From positions 1 through 12,355 of the forward strand of contig JBEEPT010000295.1 in assembly GCA_041190985.1 (NCBI GenBank): 12,355 bases of DNA, written 5' to 3'. Under the pieces are notes generated by a model. The model was not told the origin of the DNA, did not search any database, and saw nothing but the letters and a program-made list of their open reading frames with translations. The number at the start of each line of letters is the position of its first letter. The stretch's first letter is position 1. Both the position numbers and the translations under genes were made by a program. The DNA comes from Malikia sp041190985 (GTDB lineage Bacteria; Pseudomonadota; Gammaproteobacteria; Burkholderiales; Burkholderiaceae_C). Positions 6,478 to 12,355 of the stretch are shown in pieces.

Positions 6478-7083
6478 ATGGCAACTGTCGATTGGCCGGC
6501 GCTGCGCGCCTTCTCACCCGCGCGCATGCGCTTTGGCGCGTCAACACCGAAGGCGGCCTTCGCGGCCATGCTCACAGGCCAGACGCAGACCATCAGCCAC
6601 GCAGCCGACCGCCTGATGTGCACCATCACGCTGCCGCCGTGTTCGCGTGCCGATGCCGGCCTGCGCGAGTCGTTTTTCATGGGGCTGGTGTCCACGGGTG
6701 ACTGGGTGCGGCTGGGCCACCGCCAACGGCCGGTGCCACTGGGCACCCTGCGCGGGTCACCCACGGCACAGGCATCGGCATCGGCCGGCGCGCGCACGCT
6801 CAGTGTGCAGACCACGGCCGGCGCGACCATGCTGGGAGGCGACATGCTGGGCGTGAACGGGCAACTGCTGATCGCGGCCTATGCCGGCGCCACGGCAAAC
6901 GGTTCGGGCGTCATGTCGCTGCCGCTGGTGCTGCCCATTCGCGCGGCCATCTCCAGCGCCGCGGCGCTGACCTGGAGCGCGCCGACGGCCACCTGGCAGC
7001 TGGCCACGGACCTGATCGACTTCGGCTACATGGCACCCGCGCTGCAGGACGGCCTGGACATCCCGCTGCGCGAGGTCTACTGA
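6478..7083 (+). CDS. minor tail protein, distal-tail (Dit)-like by position
   Basis: The product is 201 aa, placed directly after the tape measure where siphophages encode the distal tail protein that forms the ring joining tube and tip. The N-terminal half starts M-A-T-V-D-W-P-A-L-R-A-F-S-P and contains an R-L-M-C-T-I-T-L-P strand and the segment around GDWVRLGHRQRPVPLGTLRG (about residues 76-95). The second half has an M-L-G-G-D-M-L-G-V-N-G-Q-L-L motif and a strand LVLPIRAAI. This two-part all-beta pattern resembles conserved tip proteins of GC-rich siphophages. No enzymatic motif. ATG 6478 follows the previous stop by 1 nt; the frame is open further upstream, inside the tape measure gene, but the junction favours this start. 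Exact family uncertain. Confidence 0.72.
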   Translation: MATVDWPALRAFSPARMRFGASTPKAAFAAMLTGQTQTISHAADRLMCTITLPPCSRADAGLRESFFMGLVSTGDWVRLGHRQRPVPLGTLRGSPTAQASASAGARTLSVQTTAGATMLGGDMLGVNGQLLIAAYAGATANGSGVMSLPLVLPIRAAISSAAALTWSAPTATWQLATDLIDFGYMAPALQDGLDIPLREVY

Positions 7084-7655
7084 TGCGCACCCTCAACGCT
7101 GGCGCGCTGGCCTTGCTGGCGCGCATCGAGGCGGGCGAACAGGTGCCCATGGTGCAGCTGGTTGCCATGCTGTTCGACACGCCGCTGCTGTACACCACTG
7201 CCGGGCATCCAATCACATGGGACGGCGACACGTACCAGCCGGCAGGGCTGGGCGGCATCGAGCCGATCGAGGATTCCACGGGTGACGTGCAGGCGTTGCA
7301 GTTTTCGCTTCCGGGCATCAGCGAAGAACAGATTGCGCTGGCGCTGACCGAAGCCGTGGAGGGAACGACGGTGCACGTCTATGACGCGCTGCTGGACCCA
7401 GACACCGGCGTTGTCGAAGACGCCGTGCTCGCCTGGTCCGGCACCCTGAACGTGCCCAGCATCGAAGACGGCACGACCGCCACCGTGGTCGTGACCGCTG
7501 AACACCGCGGCATGGCCGCGCTGCGTCCGAAGCCATCGCGCTACACCAACGACGAGCAGCAGCGGCTATACCCGGGCGACACCAGCCTGGACATCGACCC
7601 GGCCACCGACGCCGGGCCGATCGCCTGGCCGTCTGCATCGTTCTTCAAGCAATGA
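7083..7655 (+). CDS. tail tip hub-region protein (DUF2163 / GTA gp13-like)
   Basis: The product is 190 aa. The middle reads G-D-T-Y-Q-P-A-G-L-G-G-I-E-P-I-E-D-S-T-G-D-V then F-S-L-P-G-I-S, typical of baseplate-hub or tip proteins that carry a beta-barrel platform. It is followed by V-Y-D-A-L-L-D-P-D-T-G and W-S-G-T-L. The C-terminus has the conserved R-Y-T-N-D-E-Q-Q-R-L-Y-P-G-D motif and ends in W-P-S-A-S-F-F-K-Q. The gene sits between the Dit-like gene and a peptidase-like gene, as gp13 does between gp12 and gp14 of gene transfer agents and related phages. Its start overlaps the upstream stop as TGATG, and its stop overlaps the next start as ATGA. Confidence 0.75.
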   Translation: MRTLNAGALALLARIEAGEQVPMVQLVAMLFDTPLLYTTAGHPITWDGDTYQPAGLGGIEPIEDSTGDVQALQFSLPGISEEQIALALTEAVEGTTVHVYDALLDPDTGVVEDAVLAWSGTLNVPSIEDGTTATVVVTAEHRGMAALRPKPSRYTNDEQQRLYPGDTSLDIDPATDAGPIAWPSASFFKQ

Positions 7656-8104
7656 GCCGCCTGAGCCACATCGCCACGTTGCGCCCAGCCGGCGCAGCGC
7701 ATCGCCTGCACGCTCTGGTGCTGGACCGTCACGACCAGCCGTTTGCATGGGGCATCCGCGACTGTTGCCTGTGGGCGGCCGACGCGGTCTACGCAGTGAC
7801 GCTGCGCGATATGGCCAGCGACATCCGAGGAAGCTACTGGAGCGCGCGGCAGGCGGCACGGGTACTGCGCGACCGCGGCGGGCTGGAGGCCATGGTCACG
7901 CAGCGCATGGGCGAACCGATCAACGCCGCTGAGGCGATCGACGGGGACGTGTGCCTGCTCGTGCCGCAGGCGCACGAAACGCTGCCAGAAGGTGTCGGCG
8001 CGCTGGGCGTGCTGTGGCGTGGGTCCATCCTGGCGCAGGCCAAGCGCGGACTGTGTGTGCATCGCGCGAACTGCGCTCAACTCTGGTGGGGCGCTCAACC
8101 GTGA
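7652..8104 (+). CDS. DUF6950-type, NlpC/P60-like tail tip protein
   Basis: The product is 150 aa. The diagnostic block is P-F-A-W-G-I-R-D-C-C-L-W-A-A-D-A-V (residues 30-46), matching the W-G-x-x-D-C motif that carries the nucleophile Cys of NlpC/P60-like peptidases and the DUF6950 family. A Gly-Asp-Val motif follows at residues 98-100. In such phages this gene lies between the hub and host-specificity genes and is thought to help cut or pass the cell wall. Cys38 fits the nucleophile and Cys39 is next to it. The His expected in the following strand is not seen: residues 115-121 read VGALGVL with Ala or Leu there, so activity is doubtful and a structural role is possible. Overlaps: ATGA upstream, GTGA downstream. 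Confidence 0.78.
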   Translation: MSRLSHIATLRPAGAAHRLHALVLDRHDQPFAWGIRDCCLWAADAVYAVTLRDMASDIRGSYWSARQAARVLRDRGGLEAMVTQRMGEPINAAEAIDGDVCLLVPQAHETLPEGVGALGVLWRGSILAQAKRGLCVHRANCAQLWWGAQP

Positions 8105-11100
8105 GCAAGTCATTTGTCAGCTACGCGGGCGCGTTGGTAGCGGCGTACTTCGGGCAATACCAAATTGCGTTTGGCCTGCTGTCCAGTGGCGTCGCTGCCG
8201 AGAAGCAGCGCAAAGCCCGCAACCAGGCGCGCGACGCTTACAACGCCGGCTTGCAGGATCGCATGGTCATGACAGACCTGCAGCCTGACGCGCCGCGCAC
8301 GCTGGTGCTCGGCCGCGTGCGCGCTGTCGAAGGCGTGCGTCGGCGCTGGGCCAGCGGCACGCACAACGAAAACCTGACGCTGATCGTGTCCTTCGCGGGG
8401 CACGAGATCGACGCGTTTGAGTCGTTCTGGTTCAACGACGTCGAGGTCACGCTCGACGGCTCGGGCTACGTGCAGACGGCGCCCTACCTCAAGACTGACA
8501 ACGCCACGCACACGCTGACCGGCACGCTGGACGGGTCCGGCAATGCCTCGGTCACGCTGACCAGCGCCGCCATCTCGGGCACGCTCAGTGCGATCTACTC
8601 AACCGGAACCGGCGACGCAAGCAACCAGGACACGCTGACGATCACACTCGACAGCGGGCTGGACTATGACCTGAGCGGCGGGCCTGCGGGCGCTGACTAC
8701 GTGGTCAGCTGGCAATCGAGCGTGGGGCTGCCATTGGCTCGCATCCGCACGTATCTGGGCACCGATGCGCAGAACGTGGGGGCCGATCTGGCGGCCGAGT
8801 ACCCGGGCAACCTGACGGCGACCGACGCCTTCGCTGGCATCGCACTTGCCGTTGTCGACCTGGTGTACAGCGAAGACGCATTCCCGCAGGGCATTCCCAA
8901 CATCACCGCCACGATGCGCGGCGCCAAGTGTCTGGACCCGCGCGACGCATCGACGGCCTGGACTGAAAACCCTGCGCTGCACGCCTACCACTATGCGATG
9001 TGGGTGCACGGCTGGCGCGTACCTGTCGATGAGATCCGCGAACAAGACGTGATCGACGCGGCCGACATCTGCGACACGTCGACGGTCTTCACGCTGGGCG
9101 TCGACGATGTGACGCTGCCGCGCTACCGCTGCGGCATCGTCATCAGCAGCGCGGCCGACCCGCGGCAGTCCATGGGCGACATCATGGAGACGATGGCCGG
9201 GCGCTGGGGCTGGGCCGGCGGCACGCTGCGCATGCGCTGCGGGGCCATGGCCGCACCACTGTGGGCGCTTGATTCATCCTGGCTGGCGCAGCAGGTCGGC
9301 GCAGGCGGGCAGGCATCGGCGGGGCCGGTTGTCAGCATCCGCAACGGCGTGGCGCGCGAGGAAAAGATCAACCACGTGGCGGGCACGTGCATCGACCCGG
9401 ATCAGCGATACCAGGCCCTGCCGTATCCCGCAGTCCGTGACGATGTGTTGATCGCGGCAGACGGCGCAGAGTACCGTCTAGAAGCCGTGATGCCGGGCGT
9501 CAACCACATCGCGCATGCACAGCACCTGGCCAGCATCGTGATCCGCGAAGGGCAGGCGCCGCTGCGCATGGACATCACGTCCAACCTGTCGGCATACCCG
9601 CTTGAACTGTTTGACGTCGGCACCGTCACGCTGGCTCGCTACGGCATGACGGCGAAGACGATGGAGGTGATCGGCTGGCGCTGGCGTCCCGCAGACGGCG
9701 TGCAGTTGCGACTGGCCGAGATCACCGACGCCATCTTCGAGCCCGTGGACACGCTCAACGGCCGCGACCCGGCGCCGAACGGCAATCTCCACTCGCCGTG
9801 GGACGTCGAGCAGATCGAAGGCGTGGCCGTCACGTCAGATGCAGACATTCAGCCAGACGGCGCTGTTCTGACGCAGACCACCATCGTGTGGGACGCTGTC
9901 GTCGGCCAGGCCATCTTGAATGGCGGTCGCATCGAGGTGCAGTTCACCCGCGCCGACAACGTGCCTGCCAGCGGCGACTGGGCCAGCTGGATCGAGCAGG
10001 GCGGCGCGGTGTCGGCAACGATTCCAGGCCTGCCGTCTGACGTCTTCTTCCTGTTCCGCGTGCGCGCCATCAACAGCCTGGGCGTTCGGGGCCGATGGAG
10101 CGCGCAGGTCCTGCACAAGATCGGCACCGACACCACAGGTCCTGAAGACGTGGCCGATCTGGACCACGCGATCAAGCCGGGGCAGGTGGTCCTTACATGC
10201 GCGCCGTGTGTGGCGCGCGACTATGCGTTCACCGAGCTGCGCTACCTCAACACCGTGCCAGATTATGACTCGGGCGACTGGGCTGCGGCGACGTTCCTGG
10301 TGCGCGGTGCGTCCAACGAATATCACCATCCGCGTCCGCCGAACGGCACGTACTACGTACTGGCCAAGCATGCGGACCGGACGGGCAACTACAGCGCCGG
10401 CACGGCCTACGAAACGGTCGTGGTCGACGACAGCATTGACAGCGGCGCGGGTGGCGGCATCGTGTTGCGCGCGGACCGCTTCCCCTTCTTCAGCTTTGCC
10501 GACGGCACCACGCACACCGCGCAGGCGCCGGGCGCCACGACGATTACCTTTACCGCGTACCCCATCGGCCAGTTCGGCACGGCCGCGTTTGTAGCCGAGG
10601 CGTTCAACTCATCCAACGTCAGCCTGGGCACGCTGACCATGGGCGGCAGCGGCAACGCCCGCACGCTGACGGCCGCGCAGTTCGTGAGCCTTGGCAGCAG
10701 CGGCAGCGTGCGCACCCTGGTTGTTACGGCCACGCTGGGCACGGCCAGCGATGCGATGACGGTCTACCGGCAGGACAGCACCACCACCGCGCCGCGCCTG
10801 TACCTGGACAACCCGACCGCCGCCGTGCAGACCGACGAGGCCGGCGACTATGGTGACTACAGTGACGTGCTGACCGGCGTCTATGTTTACGCCGGCTTGA
10901 CCGACGACACCGCCAGCTACACGTTCAACATCACGCCAGACAGCGGCGTCACCGCCACCATCAACGGCGGCGCGGGTCCTGTCAGCGGCACGGGCACGGT
11001 GACCGTCGCCGTGTCGGACATGACCATCCCAGACGGCGCGGTGCTCATCGGCGCCACCGGCCCGGCCACGCTGTCGGCGTCGTTCCTCGTCACCAAGGAC

Positions 11101-12355
11101 GAGGCCAGCGGCGCGGGCTATACGGCCTACTTCGAGCCGCGCAGTGAGATCGTGCTGCCGGTGTTGAATGACGGCAGCGTGGCCAGTTATGTCGACGCGT
11201 GGTCCACGCTCAAGATCATCAAGGGCGGCAGCATCGACGACACGGCGCAGTGGTCGTTGACCAGGGTGGACACCAACGTCACCAGCACGCTGACCGGCGC
11301 GCGGGTGGACGTGACTGACTGGCCTGACCTGGGCGAGACGGGCACGCCCAGTGACGAGAGCATCACCAACGCCACCGGGTGGGCGCGTGCCCAGTCCCTG
11401 GTGTGGGGCGACGGGGTGTGGCTGACGCTGGGCTACCACGGGTCGACGACATGGCAGTACATCAAGCGGTCGACCGACTTTGCCACGTGGACCGACGTGG
11501 ACGTGGGCACGGCTGGCGAATGGGAGTTCGGCGCCTACGGTGGCGACCGGTTCATCTTGCCCGACTGGCGCAATTCATCGGCCTACATCGAAAGCACCGA
11601 CGGCGGGCTGACGTGGGCGGCGCAGAGCTTCGGCACGTCGCGGCAGTGGGTGTGCATCGGCTACGGTGCCGGGCGCTGGCTGATCGGCGCGCAGGGCACG
11701 GTGACGGGGCGCACCAGCACCAACAGCGGCAGCAGTTGGGCTGACGTCACGTTCCCCGGCAAGCCGGTGCAGATCACCTACGGCGGCCCGTGCTGGGTGC
11801 TGCGCGACGACACCGATACCTACTACACGTCGACCGCCGGCACATCGTGGTCCGCGTCAGTGGCCGCCCTGGCTGGCACGTCTGCCGTGCGCACCGTGGC
11901 AGGCCGCGCCGTGGCCATGTTCAGCGGCACGACGGCAAAGTACAGCGACAACGGCACAACGTGGGTGACGGTGACCACGCCGCAGTCCTACACGCTGCTG
12001 TTTGCGCAGGTCGTGCGCGGGGTGCTGTACCTGGTCGGCACGGACGGCAAGGTGCAGTTCACCACCGACGGCAAGACGTGGCGCTACACCGGTGGCAGCG
12101 CCGGCACGGTGGTCAGCGTGGCCGGCATGCGAGAACTGCACATCGACATCGACGATGACGCGCTGCGCAGCCTGGACACCACGCTTGGCCTGCACAACAC
12201 CACCGGCTTGCTGGCCACCAGCGAAGGCGCGGGCGCCGTCACCGTCACCGCCACCAAGACCGGCGAGCAGAACATCGTCCGCGCCCTGCCTGTGCGCAAG
12301 GGCGGTGCGTCGACCGACGTCTACACCAGCTACGCAAGCCCGGCCATGCTGCTGC
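8101..12355 (+). CDS. giant tail tip / host-specificity protein (J-like), 3'-truncated
   Basis: Frame 1 is open without interruption from GTG 8101 to the window end (1418 codons). The GTG start overlaps the upstream stop (GTGA); the first in-frame ATG would remove a conserved-looking N-terminus. Visible parts: a hydrophobic stretch (about residues 8-31); a hub or phage-tail_3-like region with L-I-V-S-F-A-G-H-E-I-D-A-F-E-S-F-W-F-N-D-V (about 94-114), R-I-R-T-Y-L-G-T-D-A-Q-N (about 215-226) and METMAGRWGWAGGTLRM (about 363-379), ending near residue 551; two fibronectin-III-like domains (about 571-680 and 681-780, the second with CAPC at 700-703); beta modules (about 789-893, 899-1006 and 1017 onward); and a beta-propeller (about 1093-1345). 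This architecture is that of the central tip protein that contacts the receptor. Its C-terminus lies outside the window. Confidence 0.9.
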   Translation, partial: MSKSFVSYAGALVAAYFGQYQIAFGLLSSGVAAEKQRKARNQARDAYNAGLQDRMVMTDLQPDAPRTLVLGRVRAVEGVRRRWASGTHNENLTLIVSFAGHEIDAFESFWFNDVEVTLDGSGYVQTAPYLKTDNATHTLTGTLDGSGNASVTLTSAAISGTLSAIYSTGTGDASNQDTLTITLDSGLDYDLSGGPAGADYVVSWQSSVGLPLARIRTYLGTDAQNVGADLAAEYPGNLTATDAFAGIALAVVDLVYSEDAFPQGIPNITATMRGAKCLDPRDASTAWTENPALHAYHYAMWVHGWRVPVDEIREQDVIDAADICDTSTVFTLGVDDVTLPRYRCGIVISSAADPRQSMGDIMETMAGRWGWAGGTLRMRCGAMAAPLWALDSSWLAQQVGAGGQASAGPVVSIRNGVAREEKINHVAGTCIDPDQRYQALPYPAVRDDVLIAADGAEYRLEAVMPGVNHIAHAQHLASIVIREGQAPLRMDITSNLSAYPLELFDVGTVTLARYGMTAKTMEVIGWRWRPADGVQLRLAEITDAIFEPVDTLNGRDPAPNGNLHSPWDVEQIEGVAVTSDADIQPDGAVLTQTTIVWDAVVGQAILNGGRIEVQFTRADNVPASGDWASWIEQGGAVSATIPGLPSDVFFLFRVRAINSLGVRGRWSAQVLHKIGTDTTGPEDVADLDHAIKPGQVVLTCAPCVARDYAFTELRYLNTVPDYDSGDWAAATFLVRGASNEYHHPRPPNGTYYVLAKHADRTGNYSAGTAYETVVVDDSIDSGAGGGIVLRADRFPFFSFADGTTHTAQAPGATTITFTAYPIGQFGTAAFVAEAFNSSNVSLGTLTMGGSGNARTLTAAQFVSLGSSGSVRTLVVTATLGTASDAMTVYRQDSTTTAPRLYLDNPTAAVQTDEAGDYGDYSDVLTGVYVYAGLTDDTASYTFNITPDSGVTATINGGAGPVSGTGTVTVAVSDMTIPDGAVLIGATGPATLSASFLVTKDEASGAGYTAYFEPRSEIVLPVLNDGSVASYVDAWSTLKIIKGGSIDDTAQWSLTRVDTNVTSTLTGARVDVTDWPDLGETGTPSDESITNATGWARAQSLVWGDGVWLTLGYHGSTTWQYIKRSTDFATWTDVDVGTAGEWEFGAYGGDRFILPDWRNSSAYIESTDGGLTWAAQSFGTSRQWVCIGYGAGRWLIGAQGTVTGRTSTNSGSSWADVTFPGKPVQITYGGPCWVLRDDTDTYYTSTAGTSWSASVAALAGTSAVRTVAGRAVAMFSGTTAKYSDNGTTWVTVTTPQSYTLLFAQVVRGVLYLVGTDGKVQFTTDGKTWRYTGGSAGTVVSVAGMRELHIDIDDDALRSLDTTLGLHNTTGLLATSEGAGAVTVTATKTGEQNIVRALPVRKGGASTDVYTSYASPAMLL
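10795..12318 (+). repeat. duplicated beta-sandwich module in the tip protein, second copy split
   Basis: Copy 1 is about residues 899-1006 (10795-11118). Copy 2 has a first half at about residues 1017-1082 (11149-11346) and an apparent second half at about 1347-1406 (12139-12318). Both first halves share the pattern D-x-G-x(2-5)-Y-x-D, then G-x-x-x-D-D-T-A, then a T/V-rich strand and N/T-G. Both ends finish with a Val/Thr-rich strand leading into V-x-K and a Ser/Gly/Ala cluster (FLVTKDEASG and LPVRKGGAS). The similarity is at protein pattern level, so confidence in exact limits is modest. Confidence 0.55.
11377..12135 (+). other. six-bladed Asp-box (BNR-like) beta-propeller domain in the tip protein
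   Basis: Six motifs related to S-x-D-x-G-x-T-W end at Trp 1130 (STDFATW), 1172 (STDGGLTW), 1213 (STNSGSSW), 1250 (STAGTSW), 1288 (SDNGTTW) and 1327 (TTDGKTW). The steps between Trp residues are 42, 41, 37, 38 and 39. Before each is a strand of the type G-x-G-x-W-L-x-x-G (WGDGVWLTLG, YGAGRWLIGAQG and VRGVLYLVGTDG, for example). This is the blade signature of sialidase/BNR and Ycf48-like propellers. I do not see an R-I-P motif or an Arg triad, so binding is more likely than sialidase activity. Confidence 0.8.

Noticed and set aside
9835..10515. Long open frames on both strands (minus 9835-10515, plus 9920-10594) overlapping the tip gene
   Set aside because: Both are explained by GC-rich third positions of the tip protein, which continues through with recognisable fibronectin-like domains.
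10609..11439. Minus-strand open frame of 276 codons
   Set aside because: It is antisense to the beta modules of the tip protein. The composition is Arg/Gly/Ala/Val/His-rich with no motif, and no other gene in the window is on this strand.
11377..12135. Active sialidase (neuraminidase) domain
   Set aside because: Asp-box motifs are present, but no R-I-P motif, Arg triad or Tyr/Glu nucleophile pair could be identified. Asp-boxes alone do not indicate catalysis.
11341..12355. Diversity-generating retroelement variable region in the tip protein
   Set aside because: No template repeat, reverse transcriptase or adenine-biased variable repeat is visible in the window. The C-terminus of the protein, where such a region usually sits, is outside it.

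Overview
This window is one continuous, all plus-strand block of tailed-phage morphogenesis genes, either a free phage or a prophage. It covers head-completion, tail-tube, tail-chaperone, tape-measure and tail-tip genes of a long, non-contractile-tailed (siphovirus) phage. The DNA is strongly GC-rich with G/C at most third codon positions. Several proteins belong to families known from Burkholderia-type phages (phiE125 gp8-like connector, HK97 gp10-like, DUF3168, DUF6950). A GC-rich proteobacterial host, perhaps a betaproteobacterium, is therefore my guess; nothing in the window proves it. No host gene, integrase, attachment site, tRNA, CRISPR or insertion sequence was seen.

Layout. Positions 1-1280 hold the 3' end of an unidentified gene, a small helical unknown (158-550) and an unusual Ala/Thr/Ser-rich gene (552-1280) made of nine units on a near-perfect 60-bp register. 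Positions 1285-3061 hold the head-to-tail joining set: connector, head-closure adaptor, HK97 gp10-like protein and tail completion protein. A 65-nt gap follows, the only sizeable intergenic space. It carries an intrinsic-terminator-like hairpin and the best ribosome binding site of the window, placed directly before the major tail tube gene (3127-3771). Positions 3771-4417 encode the tail assembly chaperone pair, with a textbook -1 frameshift signal (GGGAAAC plus a stem-loop) that fuses a second reading frame onto the first. The tape measure gene (4419-6476) comes next. Three small tail-tip genes follow: Dit-like, a DUF2163/GTA-gp13-like hub protein and a DUF6950 cysteine-peptidase-like protein. 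Last is a giant tail-tip/host-specificity gene that starts with GTG at 8101 and is still open at the window edge (at least 1418 codons).

How the genes work together. The connector, adaptor and completion proteins close the filled head and receive the tail. The chaperone pair G/GT loads tube protein around the tape measure, whose length sets tail length. The Dit-like, hub and peptidase-like proteins and the giant protein form the tip that contacts the cell. Nearly every junction is a 1-nt gap or a TGATG, ATGA or GTGA overlap, so translational coupling is likely throughout.

The most notable feature is in the giant tip protein. Its distal part contains six Asp-box-like motifs spaced 37-42 residues apart, which predicts a BNR/sialidase-like six-bladed beta-propeller. 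The propeller appears to be inserted inside the second copy of a repeated beta-sandwich module, and it is a good candidate for the receptor-binding part. I did not find a defence system or other non-virion cargo in this window.
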